In this document: positions 7,588-15,332 of the stretch, in pieces
How positions within the stretch are numbered: the first letter of the stretch is position 1
How the letters are laid out: each line of letters opens with the position of its first letter
Source: DATHTC01 sp035456465
GTDB lineage: Bacteria; Actinomycetota; Thermoleophilia; Gaiellales; Gaiellaceae
DNA: 32,931 nt
NCBI GenBank assembly: GCA_035456465.1
Contig: DATIDD010000046.1
Location: forward strand, 1-32,931
Direction: 5' to 3'
Notes under the pieces: model-generated
Told to the model about the DNA's origin: nothing
What the model saw: the letters and a program-made list of their open reading frames with translations, nothing else
The model's database searches: none
Made by a program: the position numbers and the translations under genes

Positions 7588-8034
7588 GTGATCCGAATCG
7601 AGGAGAGCGAGCGGTTTCCGGTGTCGGTCGAGGAGGGCTTCGCGTACGTCACCGACCCGGAGCGCTGGCCCGAGTTCTGGCCCGGGCTCGTGTCCGTCGC
7701 GCCCGGCGCGCGCTGGCGCGAGCCCGGCGACGTGAGCCGGCTGGCGATGCGGCTCCTCGGCAGGCGCACGGAGCTGGTGATGACGCTGCAGCGGTTCGAG
7801 CCGGGCCGGCTGGTCGAGTACACGACGACCCAGCGCGGGCTGCCAGACGCGCGGCACACGCGTGGCTTCGCAGCGGACGGCGACGGCTTCCGCTACACGC
7901 TCGGGGTCGAGCTCGAGCCACGCCCCGGGCTGCGGGGCGTCCTCGACCGGACGCTCGTCGCGCGGGCGGTCCGCCGCGCGCTGCGGCAGACGCTCCGCAA
8001 CCTCGCGGCGCGGCTCGGCCCGTCGAACGCCTGA
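7588..8034 (+). CDS. SRPBCC (START/Bet v1-like) family protein
   Basis: This 148-residue protein has the layout of polyketide-cyclase/SRPBCC ligand-binding proteins. An N-terminal strand (IRIEESERFPVSVEEGFAYVTD) is followed by a helix with the typical DPERWPEFWPG segment, a run of beta strands and a long basic C-terminal helix (about residues 115-143). Such folds bind hydrophobic ligands; no catalytic residue can be assigned. The GTG start begins the first conserved strand and has a correctly spaced -10 box upstream. It follows the CDF-like gene by 19 bases but seems to have its own promoter. Confidence 0.82.
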   Translation: MIRIEESERFPVSVEEGFAYVTDPERWPEFWPGLVSVAPGARWREPGDVSRLAMRLLGRRTELVMTLQRFEPGRLVEYTTTQRGLPDARHTRGFAADGDGFRYTLGVELEPRPGLRGVLDRTLVARAVRRALRQTLRNLAARLGPSNA

Positions 8035-8115
8035 GCCGGCAGCGATCCGCACGCGCAGCCGTCGCGTACAGCCGGGTGCTCGCCCGACCGATGTCGTTCG
8101 AAGAGGAGGTCGATT

Positions 8116-8961
8116 GTGCCCGCCAACCCACTCCGGCCGACGGCGATCGCAGCCGCGGCCGTCGTCGCGCTCGTCGTCGCCGGGACCGTCGGCGCACGCG
8201 GCGCCGCGACGAGCGTCCAGCTCCGGGTGACGCTGTCCGCGGCCCAGGAGGCGCCGGCTCCGACGGGCGACGTGTCGAACGCGCGCGGCACGTTCGCCGG
8301 CAGGCTCGTCCGCTCGGGCACCGGCGCGTCGCTCGAGTGGACGCTGACCTCGAGCGGGCTGACCGGCCCCGCCGTCGCCGCGCACATCCACACGGGCGCT
8401 CCGGGTCAGCCGGGACCCGTCGTCGTCCCGCTCTGCGGGCCCTGCAGCAGCCCGGCCGGCGGCACGGCGACCGTCGACGCGGCCCTGCTGAGCGCGATCC
8501 AGGGCGGGCAGGCGTACGTCAACGTCCACACGCCGGCGAACCGTGCCGGGGAGATCCGTGCCCAGCTCGCCTCGGTGGCCTCTACCACGGCGAAGCTCAA
8601 CGCACGGCAGGAGGTGCCGCGACCTCGCGGACGGGCCAACCGCGCGCGCGGGACGTTCAGCCTCACCGCGACGAAGAACGGAGCCGACGCGACGATCGCC
8701 TGGCGTCTGACGTTCAGCAGGCTGACGGGGCGGGCGCTCGCGGCGCACATCCACGTCGGTGCGCGCGGGCGCGCGGGCGGCGTGGCGGTGCCGCTCTGCG
8801 GCCCGTGCCGGAGCGCCGTGCGGGGAACGGCCCGGGTGAGCGGCGCGACCCTCGCGGCGCTCGAATCCGGCCGCGCCTACGTCAACGTCCACACGCGACA
8901 GAACCCGGGCGGCGAGATCCGCGGCCAGCTCGCCGCGCTGCCGCTGACGATCACGCCGTAG
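8116..8961 (+). CDS. Secreted protein with two CHRD domains
   Basis: This 281-residue protein has an N-terminal signal peptide (hydrophobic at about residues 9-28, cleavage likely near GARGAAT) and two tandem CHRD domains (about 35-153 and 155-275). Both repeats carry the matching block AAHIH.GA...PLCGPC and the block AYVNVHT...GEIR.QL. The domain is named after chordin; bacterial copies are extracellular and their function is unclear. Each repeat has a CGPC pair that could form a disulfide outside the cell. The GTG start follows AGAGGAGG at good spacing. The gene is monocistronic, ending at a bidirectional hairpin. Confidence 0.9.
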   Translation: MPANPLRPTAIAAAAVVALVVAGTVGARGAATSVQLRVTLSAAQEAPAPTGDVSNARGTFAGRLVRSGTGASLEWTLTSSGLTGPAVAAHIHTGAPGQPGPVVVPLCGPCSSPAGGTATVDAALLSAIQGGQAYVNVHTPANRAGEIRAQLASVASTTAKLNARQEVPRPRGRANRARGTFSLTATKNGADATIAWRLTFSRLTGRALAAHIHVGARGRAGGVAVPLCGPCRSAVRGTARVSGATLAALESGRAYVNVHTRQNPGGEIRGQLAALPLTITP

Positions 8962-8965
8962 CGGC

Positions 8966-9002
8966 CCGGGAGGCGCCGCGTCCTGCGCGCGGCGCCCCCC
9001 GG
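8966..9002. terminator. Bidirectional terminator between convergent genes
   Basis: A 9-bp perfect stem (8972-8980 with 8988-8996) with a seven-base loop is extended, after one A/C mismatch, by five more pairs (8966-8970 with 8998-9002). It fits almost exactly between the CHRD stop (8961) and the lipoprotein stop (9005) on the other strand. Confidence 0.75.
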
Positions 9003-9004
9003 CC

Positions 9005-9721
9005 TCACGGGACGTCGAAGGCGACGAGTACCTCGCGGTCGCTACCGCCCGCGACGGTGACCGCGCGCACGGGGCCGACTCCCTTCGCGTAGGACTTGTG
9101 CTCGACGAGCCCCGGCTCGAGCGGCGTCGTCTCCCTCGTCACGAGCACCCGGTCGAACGAGCCGAACGGGACCCTCGCCCGGCCGTCGACGCTCAGCACC
9201 TCGGCGGCGTCCTCGGCCTCGCCCTGCAGGTGCTCCTGCCGGTAGCGCAGCCCGGGCTCCGGCTCCGCCGGCACGACGACCCCCGCCTCCGCGCCGTCGA
9301 CGCCGGCCTCCCACGAGCCCTCCGTGCTGACCCCGCCGTCCTCGTACGCCTTCGTGTCCTCGCCGAGGTACCAGACGTTCCCCTCCTCGTCCTGCGCGTA
9401 CCAGTCGTAGGTGTCCTCGACGACCTGCCCGTCCTCGGTGGCGACGTCGTGGACGACGCGCGCGTCGACCCCGAGGATCCGCTTCGTCCGCCCGGTCACG
9501 GTCACGACGATGCGCTGCTCGTTGCCGTCGGCGTCCGTCTCGCGGTAGACCCAGCGGCTACCGGGCCGCATCGGCCAGTACGGGTTGTCGATCGTCGCGC
9601 CGAAGCGCGTCGGGTCGAGGTCGACGTGCTCGGCGCCGGTCGGCAGCGACGCCGACTCGTCCGAGGCGCAGCCGGCCGCCAGCGCGACAAGCGCGCCGAG
9701 GAGGCACAGAGCCGTTCGCAC
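9005..9721 (-). CDS. Lipoprotein in the OmpR-type regulon
   Basis: This 238-residue protein has a lipoprotein signal: MRTALCLLGALVALAAGC, with C18 as the lipidation site. The mature part is acidic and rich in beta-strand-like sequence, and contains NPYWPMRPGSRWVYRE near its start, a pattern common in actinobacterial surface lipoproteins of unknown function. I cannot name an enzyme activity. The GTG start is six bases after a TAGCCT -10 box, giving a leaderless transcript. The promoter carries the same direct-repeat operator as the PepSY gene at 11927, so the lipoprotein is probably a target and perhaps a signal partner of the adjacent kinase/regulator pair. Confidence 0.85.
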   Translation of the reverse strand: MRTALCLLGALVALAAGCASDESASLPTGAEHVDLDPTRFGATIDNPYWPMRPGSRWVYRETDADGNEQRIVVTVTGRTKRILGVDARVVHDVATEDGQVVEDTYDWYAQDEEGNVWYLGEDTKAYEDGGVSTEGSWEAGVDGAEAGVVVPAEPEPGLRYRQEHLQGEAEDAAEVLSVDGRARVPFGSFDRVLVTRETTPLEPGLVEHKSYAKGVGPVRAVTVAGGSDREVLVAFDVP

Positions 9722-9727
9722 GGCCCC

Positions 9728-9762
9728 AGGCTAGGACGGCGAGATGAGACGGCGATGAGCTC
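9728..9762 (-). promoter_or_regulatory. OmpR-type operator and -10 box of the lipoprotein gene
   Basis: Read on the plus strand, TGAGACGGCGATGAG (9745-9759) contains two TGAG half-sites 11 bases apart. On the minus strand this operator is followed by ten bases, a C and TAGCCT (9733-9728), then six bases to the GTG. The same order and distances occur upstream of 11927. The operator overlaps the last bases of the kinase gene. Confidence 0.7.
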
Positions 9763-11137
9763 AGCCGGCGTCCGCCGGAAGCAAGAGGACGACCTCGGCG
9801 CCGCCGCCGTCCCGGTTCGCCGCGGTGGCGCTGCCGCCGTGCGCGCGCCCGATCGCCTCGACGATCGCGAGGCCGAGCCCGGCGCCGCCTCCCGGACGCG
9901 CGCCGTCGGCGCGGCTGAAGCGCTCGAACGCCCGCGGCAGGTAGTCGGCGGGGAAGCCCGTCCCGTCGTCGCTCACGCGAAGCGCGACGGAGCCGTTCGC
10001 CGCCGCGGCGTCGAGCCGCACGACGCCGGCGCCGTGGCGGAGCGCGTTGTCGACCAGGTTCCCGAGCGCCTGCTCGAGCCGGTGCGGGTCGCCCGCGACC
10101 GCGAGGTCGCCCGCGGCGTCGACCGCGAGGCTGCGGCCCGCCGCTGCCGCGCGCCCGGAGAACCGGCGCGCGACCCGCTCGAGCAGCCCGCGAACCCCGA
10201 CCGGCTCGACGCGGAGCCGCAGCTCGCCCTCGTCCGCGCGCGCGAGCACGAGCAGGTCGTCCGCGAGGCGGACGAGCCGCTCGGTCTCGTCGGCGGCCGA
10301 CGCGATCGCGCCGCGCAGCTCCTCCCGCGAGCGCGGGCGGCGCAGCGCGAGCTCTAGCTCCGCGCGCAGTGACGAGAGTGGCGTCCGCAGCTCGTGGCTC
10401 GCGTCGGCGACGAAGCGGCGCTCCCGCTCCAGTCCGGCCTCGAGCCGCGCGAGCATCTCGTTGAGCGTCCGGGCGAGGCGCGCCACCTCGTCCTCCGACG
10501 CGGGCACCGGGAGCCGGCTCCCCGCCGTGTCCGCCGAGATCTCGGCCGCCCGCCGTCGCATCGCCTCGACGGGCCGCAACGCTGCGGCGGCGAGCGCGTA
10601 GCCGGCGAGCGACGCGAGCAGGAGCGCCACGGGACCGCCGACGAGGAGCTGCGTGCGCAATCCAGCGAGGGCGTCGTGGCGGTCGTCGAGCGACGCGCCC
10701 GCGACGACGACCACCCGTCCGCCGTCGCCCTCGACCGGCGTCCCGAGCAGGCGAACGCGCCCGCCCCCGAGGCCCGGCACGCCCCCGCGCTCGACGACGA
10801 CGGTCTCGCGACGTGCCTGCGCCAGCTGCTCCGGTGTGAGCAGCGGCCGGTCGCCGACCGGCGGCGTCGCGTCGCGAACGGCGCCGTCGGGGTCGACGAC
10901 CTGCGCGAAGCTCTCCTCCGCCTCGACCAGACGGCCGTCGGCGTCGGCGAGACCGGGACCGCCCGTCCGGACGAGCGCCGCCACGTCGTCGGCCCGGGCA
11001 CGAAGGCTCTGGTCGAGCTGCTCGTCCAGGGTCGCCGCCATCCGGACGTAGACGAAGGTCCCGGTCGCCGCGAGCAGCACCGCCATTGCCACGGCGAACG
11101 CGAGCGTCAGCCGCAGGCGGAGCGACGGCCGCCTCAC
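9761..11137 (-). CDS. OmpR-class sensor histidine kinase (HAMP, HisKA, HATPase)
   Basis: This 458-residue membrane kinase has membrane segments at about residues 9-32 and 163-187 that flank an extracytoplasmic sensor region of about 130 residues. A HAMP linker follows (about 188-238), then HisKA with phosphoacceptor H248 in DASHELRTPLS, and HATPase with the N-box NLVDNALRHG and VSDDGTGFP. This layout matches MprB/TcrY/PrrB-like actinobacterial kinases. The GTG start at 11137 overlaps the regulator stop as GTGA; the longer frame into the regulator gene is a shadow. It sits between a regulated lipoprotein and its response regulator, which suggests envelope sensing. Confidence 0.95.
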   Translation of the reverse strand: MRRPSLRLRLTLAFAVAMAVLLAATGTFVYVRMAATLDEQLDQSLRARADDVAALVRTGGPGLADADGRLVEAEESFAQVVDPDGAVRDATPPVGDRPLLTPEQLAQARRETVVVERGGVPGLGGGRVRLLGTPVEGDGGRVVVVAGASLDDRHDALAGLRTQLLVGGPVALLLASLAGYALAAAALRPVEAMRRRAAEISADTAGSRLPVPASEDEVARLARTLNEMLARLEAGLERERRFVADASHELRTPLSSLRAELELALRRPRSREELRGAIASAADETERLVRLADDLLVLARADEGELRLRVEPVGVRGLLERVARRFSGRAAAAGRSLAVDAAGDLAVAGDPHRLEQALGNLVDNALRHGAGVVRLDAAAANGSVALRVSDDGTGFPADYLPRAFERFSRADGARPGGGAGLGLAIVEAIGRAHGGSATAANRDGGGAEVVLLLPADAG

Positions 11138-11814
11138 GCGCCGCCGTCGGCCCGCAGGCGGTAGCCGACTCCCCGCACGGTCTCGAGCGAGCGTCGCCCG
11201 AACGGCCGGTCGACCTTCTCCCGCAGGTAGCGCACGTAGACGTCCACGACGTTCGAACGCTGCTCGTATTCGTCGTCCCACGCGTGCTCGAGCAATTCGA
11301 GGCGAGACAGCACGAGCCCCGGCCGGCGCATGAAGGTCTCGAGCATCGCGAACTCCTTCGCCGACAGGTCGAGCTCGACCTCGCCGCGCCGGACGCGCCG
11401 TGTCGCCGGATCGAGGCGGAGGTCCCCGACCGCGAGCACGGACGGGCGCTCTTCTGCGCCGCGGCGCGCGAGCGCGCGCAGGCGCGCCAGGAGCTCGGCG
11501 AACGCGAACGGCTTCGCCAGGTAGTCGTCGGCGCCCGCGTCGAGGCCGCCCACGCGGTCGTCGACGCCGTCACGCGCCGTGAGCATGAGCACGGGCGACC
11601 AGACGCCGTCGTCACGAAGGCGCCGGCAGACCTCGACGCCGTCGATGCCCGGCAGCATCAGGTCGAGCACGATCGCGTCGTACGGCCGCGCCAGGGCCAT
11701 CCAGAGCGCGTCCTCGCCCGACCCGGCGACGTCCGCCGCATGCCCCTCCTCGGCCAGCCCGCGTCGCAGCAGTCCTGCGAGCTTCGGCTCGTCCTCGACG
11801 ACCAGCACCCGCAT
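11134..11814 (-). CDS. OmpR/PhoB-family response regulator
   Basis: This 226-residue regulator has a receiver domain (phosphoacceptor D51 in VLDLMLPG, conserved lysine in YLAKPF near residue 101) and a C-terminal winged helix (about 130-224) ending in the family signature VRGVGYRL. It is translated first in the operon and is coupled to the kinase by a GTGA overlap. ATG 11814 begins the receiver domain and has CACAAT exactly six bases upstream, so the transcript is probably leaderless and the longer upstream frame is not used. One copy of the operator direct repeat lies just upstream of this promoter, suggesting autoregulation. Confidence 0.95.
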   Translation of the reverse strand: MRVLVVEDEPKLAGLLRRGLAEEGHAADVAGSGEDALWMALARPYDAIVLDLMLPGIDGVEVCRRLRDDGVWSPVLMLTARDGVDDRVGGLDAGADDYLAKPFAFAELLARLRALARRGAEERPSVLAVGDLRLDPATRRVRRGEVELDLSAKEFAMLETFMRRPGLVLSRLELLEHAWDDEYEQRSNVVDVYVRYLREKVDRPFGRRSLETVRGVGYRLRADGGA

Positions 11815-11820
11815 CAGGCC

Positions 11821-11856
11821 ATTGTGGCCGCGCAGGTGTGAGAGCGGGATGAGAGC
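11821..11856 (-). promoter_or_regulatory. Autoregulatory operator and promoter of the OmpR-type regulator
   Basis: TGAGAGCGGGATGAGAGC (11839-11856) holds two TGAGA half-sites 11 bases apart. Reading toward the regulator gene on the minus strand, it is followed by CACAAT (11826-11821) and then six bases to the ATG. The distance from operator to -10 is one base longer than at the other two targets. Confidence 0.6.
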
Positions 11857-11866
11857 GCCGCCGACG

Positions 11867-11901
11867 GCTCTCATCGCGGTCTCACGCGCATCGACTAGCC
11901 T
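11867..11901 (+). promoter_or_regulatory. OmpR-type operator and -10 box of the PepSY gene
   Basis: CTCATCGCGGTCTCA (11870-11884, part of a GCTCTCA...GTCTCA repeat starting at 11867) is followed by ten bases, C and TAGCCT (11896-11901). This copies the lipoprotein promoter in sequence and spacing. The promoter-proximal half-site occupies the place of a -35 element, as expected for an activator. Confidence 0.7.
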
Positions 11902-11926
11902 CGCAGCGACCCGATGAGGAGGGACG

Positions 11927-12253
11927 ATGAGGGCCTCACGCACGACCAAGATCGTCGCCACCGTCGCAGCCGCCGTGATCCTCGCGCTCGGCGGCGCGGC
12001 CTGGGCGATCGCCGGCGGGGGCGACGACGAAGGCCCGGGGGCGACCGGCCCGGGCGCCGACCGCGCCCGCGCCGCAGCGCTCGCCTACCTCGGCGGCACG
12101 GCCAACTCGGTCGAGCGGGACGGCGAGGACGGGGCGACCTGGGAGGTCGAGGTGACGAAGCGCGACGGAACGACCGTGGACGTCCGCCTCGACGAGCGCT
12201 ATCGCGTCGTCGTCGTCGAAGGCGACTCGGAGCAACACGACGCCGACGACTGA
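11927..12253 (+). CDS. Membrane-anchored PepSY-like protein
   Basis: This 108-residue protein has one N-terminal membrane anchor (about residues 8-29) and a single PepSY-like exported domain (about 45-100). The domain has the typical helix ADRARAAALAYLGG followed by strands EDGATWEVEVTKRDGTTVDVRLDERYRVVVVE. Small PepSY proteins often sit next to envelope two-component systems and can inhibit or tune them; that role here is inference. The ATG follows GAGGAGGGAC. It is transcribed divergently from the regulator/kinase operon and shares the operator geometry of the lipoprotein gene. Confidence 0.85.
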   Translation: MRASRTTKIVATVAAAVILALGGAAWAIAGGGDDEGPGATGPGADRARAAALAYLGGTANSVERDGEDGATWEVEVTKRDGTTVDVRLDERYRVVVVEGDSEQHDADD

Positions 12254-12260
12254 GTAGTTC

Positions 12261-12282
12261 CGGCCACCGCCGGTCGTGGCCG
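12261..12282 (+). terminator. Hairpin after the PepSY gene
   Basis: CGGCCAC and GTGGCCG form a perfect 7-bp stem around an eight-base loop, starting eight bases after the PepSY stop codon. There is no T-tract. It could end the PepSY transcript before the hydrolase gene. Confidence 0.4.
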
Positions 12283-12371
12283 TCCCGGTGCCGCTCGACC
12301 CCTCCCCGCGGCGAGGGTCACGGTGTGCCTCGAGGAGGCGCGCCCATCCTGCGCCAACGAAGGAGGCGGCG

Positions 12372-14441
12372 ATGACCGCTGCGCCGACACCCCTGCCGCG
12401 CCCGGCCGCGACGAAGCAGCTCCCTCTGGGAGCACGACGTGAGCCCCTCCGGCAACTCGGCTGGTTCGGCGTGGGCGCCGTGCTCGCGTTCCTCGTCCCG
12501 TTCGTGTTCGCCGACCTCCTCGACGTCCAGCAGGACGTCTACTACGCGATCTACGCCGCCTCCGTGCTCGCGCTCGTTCTCACCTGGGCGCGCTCGACCG
12601 GCCTCCGGCCCGCGGCGCTGCTCGCGCGCCGGCCGGTCGCGGCGGTCGTGCTCGGGCTCGCCGCGGCGGCGCTGCTGGCGGCGATCGCCTGGTCGTACGA
12701 CGCCACGCCTCACCCCGGCGGCGTGGAACTCGCCGGCGCGATCGTGTGGCGCGGACTCGTCTACGGCGCGGCCGACGGGCTCCTGCTCGGCGCCTTCCCC
12801 GTGCTCGTCGTCTTCACCGCGATCCCGTTCCTGCGCGGCCGCGCGCATCTGGCGCGGACACTCGGCACCGGCGCGCTCGCCCTCCTCGCCGCGCTCGCGA
12901 TCACCGCCGTCTACCACCTCGGCTACGCCGACTTCCGCAGCTCGAAGCTCACGGCGCCGATGCGCGGCGCGGTGGTCTGGAGCGCGCCGACGCTGCTCAC
13001 GCTCAACCCGCTCGGCTCGGTGCTGGCGCACGCGGGCCTGCACGTGAGCGCGGTCGTGCACAGCTACGAGGGCGACCTGTTCCTGCCGCCGCACGCGGAG
13101 GCGGCCTCGCCCACGATCGCGCTCCGCCCCTGCACGGTCGGCGCGACCCGCGCGCTGTGCGGCACGCTCGAGGTCGCCGAGAACCCGAACGAGCCGGAAG
13201 GCGCGCAGATCCCGCTCGACGTCGCGGTGGTCGAGGCGCAGAGCGCCCACCCGAAGCCCGATCCGCTGTTCTGGTTCGCCGGCTGGGGCGGCGCCGGCGT
13301 CGCCGACGACGCGGCGGGCGCCGTGGGGGCGTTCGTCCGGGTCAACCGCGACCGCGACCTCGTGTTCGTCGACCAGCGCGGCACCGGCAGCTCGGAGCTG
13401 CGCTGCCGCGCGCCGAACCTCTCGGCCGCCACGCCGGCAGGGCTGCGCCGGGTGACGGAGGCTGCCTCACGCTGTGCAGCTCGGATCGGGCCGAACCTCC
13501 GCTTCTACACGAGCGCCGTCGCGGTCGACGACGTCGACCGCGTGCGCGAGGCGCTCGGCTACGACCGGATCAACCTCTACGGCGGCTCGTACGGCGTCAC
13601 CACCGGCCAGGTCTACCTCCTGCGCCACGAGTCGCACGTGCGCTCCGCGGTCTTCGACAGCGGCTCGCTGCTCGACGTCCGCATCTTCGAGCGCGGCGCG
13701 CCGAACGCCGAGCGCGCTCTCGAGCTGCTGTTCGCCCGGTGCGCGGCCGACGCCGGTTGCCACGCCGCCTACCCGGAGCTGCGGGCGGAGTACGAGGCGA
13801 TCCTCGCGCGGCTCGAGCGCGGGCCGCTCCCGATCCCCGGCACCGACGTCGAGCTCACCCCGGTGACGTTCGCCGTCGCCCTCGACGAGCAGCTCGCGTG
13901 GACGCCGACCAAGCGCGGCGTCCCGCGGCTGATCCACCTCGTCGCCACGGGCCGCCTCGCCGAGGCCGCCGCGGACTACTCGGCCGCGACGTCGCCGTCC
14001 GAGGACCTTGCCTACAAGCTGCTGATCCAGTGCAGCGAGCCGTGGGCCTCCCGGCGCCCCGACGAGACGGCGCGCCTTTCGCGGGGGACGTTCATGCGAC
14101 CGCTCCAGGAGCTCAGCGCCGCCGCCCTCGGCGCCGCCTGTGAGGGGTTCCCGCCGGGCGTCGTGCCCGCGAGCCTCGGCGAGCGCGTCGACTCGGACGT
14201 CCCGGTGCTCTTCCTCAACGGGAACGAGGACCCCGCCGACCCGCCCGGGAACGTCGCCGACGCCCGACGCGAGCTGCCGAACAGCCGGACGGTGGTCTTC
14301 CCGGGCGCGGGCCACGGACAGCTCGGCCTGTCCTGCGCGCAGAACCTGATCACGGAGTTCCTCCGGCGCGGCTCCGCGACCGGCCTCGACACGTCGTGCG
14401 CCCGGACGGCGGTGCTGCAGCCGTTCGACACGAGGGGGTGA
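12372..14441 (+). CDS. Membrane-anchored TAP-type alpha/beta hydrolase with multi-TM N-domain
   Basis: This 689-residue protein joins an N-terminal domain of about six membrane segments (residues 30-222) to an alpha/beta hydrolase of the peptidase S33/TAP type (about 255-680). The hydrolase has nucleophile S406 in GGSYGV, D620 in GNEDPADPP, H648 in GAGHGQL and the QCSEPWA segment typical of the TAP branch, which releases short peptides or acyl groups. The membrane part weakly recalls CPBP proteases (VWRGLVYG, a YHLGY segment, AHAGLHVSAV), but the glutamate pair is missing, so it is probably an anchor or sensor; this likeness is inference. ATG 12372 follows GAAGGAGGC. The substrate is unknown, and the catalytic domain probably faces outward. 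Confidence 0.85.
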   Translation: MTAAPTPLPRPAATKQLPLGARREPLRQLGWFGVGAVLAFLVPFVFADLLDVQQDVYYAIYAASVLALVLTWARSTGLRPAALLARRPVAAVVLGLAAAALLAAIAWSYDATPHPGGVELAGAIVWRGLVYGAADGLLLGAFPVLVVFTAIPFLRGRAHLARTLGTGALALLAALAITAVYHLGYADFRSSKLTAPMRGAVVWSAPTLLTLNPLGSVLAHAGLHVSAVVHSYEGDLFLPPHAEAASPTIALRPCTVGATRALCGTLEVAENPNEPEGAQIPLDVAVVEAQSAHPKPDPLFWFAGWGGAGVADDAAGAVGAFVRVNRDRDLVFVDQRGTGSSELRCRAPNLSAATPAGLRRVTEAASRCAARIGPNLRFYTSAVAVDDVDRVREALGYDRINLYGGSYGVTTGQVYLLRHESHVRSAVFDSGSLLDVRIFERGAPNAERALELLFARCAADAGCHAAYPELRAEYEAILARLERGPLPIPGTDVELTPVTFAVALDEQLAWTPTKRGVPRLIHLVATGRLAEAAADYSAATSPSEDLAYKLLIQCSEPWASRRPDETARLSRGTFMRPLQELSAAALGAACEGFPPGVVPASLGERVDSDVPVLFLNGNEDPADPPGNVADARRELPNSRTVVFPGAGHGQLGLSCAQNLITEFLRRGSATGLDTSCARTAVLQPFDTRG

Positions 14442-14541
14442 CCGCGCTCAGGGCGCAACCGAGCGAGGCCCGGTCGGGGGTCGACCGCCGCGGTCGGCAG
14501 CGTCCCGCGGGCGCCGCATGGAAGCCACAACGACGAGCGCT

Positions 14542-14558
14542 CGGCGGGATCCCCGCCG
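14542..14558. terminator. Hairpin between convergent genes
   Basis: CGGCGGG and CCCGCCG form a 7-bp stem with a three-base loop. It lies in the 139-base gap between the hydrolase stop (14441) and the stop of the minus-strand gene at 14581. There is no T-tract. Nothing else in this gap looks functional to me. Confidence 0.4.
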
Positions 14559-14580
14559 CGCGGCCGTGCTCTTACAGCCC

Positions 14581-15042
14581 CTACGGCGACTCGATCCCGG
14601 CGAAGAGCGCCCGCAGGTCGAGCGCGGGCGCGTGCGTGCTCGTCGCCAGCGAGACGTACTTGCGCGCGAGCGCGTCCTTGGCAGCGCCGAGGATCGTGCT
14701 GACGAGGCCGAGCGCCTCCGCGTAGTCGGACGGGTCGAGGCCGGCGAAGATCCGCTGCCAGGTCGCCTCCTCGAGGGCGTTGAAGCCGGTCTGCACCTCC
14801 GAGAGGTCGTAGCCCGCGTCGAACCGCTCCTGCGCGACCTGCTGCGCATACTCGACGATCGGCCCGGCGTCGCGGTCGACGACGGCGACGAGCAGCTGGT
14901 CGTACAGCGTGTCGAGACGCCGGTGCAGCTCGAGCGTGCCGTCGGACTCGTAGTGGCGGGCGTGCGCGCGCTCGAGCGCCGCCTCGGCGGCCGTCACGAT
15001 CGTGGCGCGCTCGCGCGTCAGGAACTCGGCTGTCCCGGCCAT
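14581..15042 (-). CDS. RsbRD N-terminal-like domain protein
   Basis: This 153-residue, all-helical protein resembles the RsbRD_N domain, found at the N-terminus of RsbR-type stressosome proteins and some GGDEF or kinase sensors. The signature segment is RFDAGYDLSEVQTGFNALEE (about residues 77-96), preceded by helices with paired charged residues. No STAS, kinase or output domain follows, so it is a stand-alone sensor-like domain. ATG 15042 begins the first helix; CAGAAT eight bases upstream could be its -10 box. Divergent from the small membrane-protein gene at 15126. Confidence 0.7.
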   Translation of the reverse strand: MAGTAEFLTRERATIVTAAEAALERAHARHYESDGTLELHRRLDTLYDQLLVAVVDRDAGPIVEYAQQVAQERFDAGYDLSEVQTGFNALEEATWQRIFAGLDPSDYAEALGLVSTILGAAKDALARKYVSLATSTHAPALDLRALFAGIESP

Positions 15043-15075
15043 CGCCCGAGATTCTGCCCCATCCGCCGCCGAACG

Positions 15076-15081
15076 TAGGAT
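15076..15081 (+). promoter_or_regulatory. -10 box TAGGAT for the small membrane protein
   Basis: TAGGAT is a good match to TANNNT and would start a transcript near 15088, leaving a leader of about 38 bases that contains the Shine-Dalgarno sequence before ATG 15126. No convincing -35 is visible. Confidence 0.5.
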
Positions 15082-15125
15082 CGCGCCGTCGACCACCCGG
15101 CCTCCGCCGGGCCGAAGGAGGGGAC

Positions 15126-15284
15126 ATGACGCTCGTCTGGTTCGTGGTCTGGCTGGTCGCCAACGTGTGGGGCGACCCGGAGCCGCTGCTGTTCGACCCC
15201 GTGAACTGGTGGGCCGGGCTGCTGATCCTCGCGGTCGCGCTCGATCTCGGCGGCCAGCACGCCGCCGCCGGCCGGCGCGGCTGA
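15126..15284 (+). CDS. Small hydrophobic membrane protein (52 residues)
   Basis: This short gene has ATG at 15126 and TGA at 15282-15284. The excellent Shine-Dalgarno GAAGGAGGGGAC lies directly upstream and a TAGGAT promoter element about 45 bases before the start. The protein has two hydrophobic segments: about residues 2-14, rich in tryptophan and valine, and about 28-41. An acidic loop (GDPEPLLFDP) lies between them and the C-terminal tail is small and basic. It is probably a two-pass hairpin in the cytoplasmic membrane. I do not recognise the family. A strong hairpin begins two bases after the stop. Confidence 0.7.
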   Translation: MTLVWFVVWLVANVWGDPEPLLFDPVNWWAGLLILAVALDLGGQHAAAGRRG

Positions 15285-15285
15285 G

Positions 15286-15302
15286 CGGCCCGCGCCGGGC
15301 CG
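15286..15302 (+). terminator. Hairpin terminator of the small membrane protein
   Basis: CGGCCCG and CGGGCCG form a perfect 7-bp stem with a three-base loop, starting two bases after the stop codon at 15284. It also faces the end of the convergent phosphotransferase gene at 15333. Confidence 0.5.
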
Positions 15303-15332
15303 GACGGAGCGCTGCCCGCCCGTGCCTCCGCG

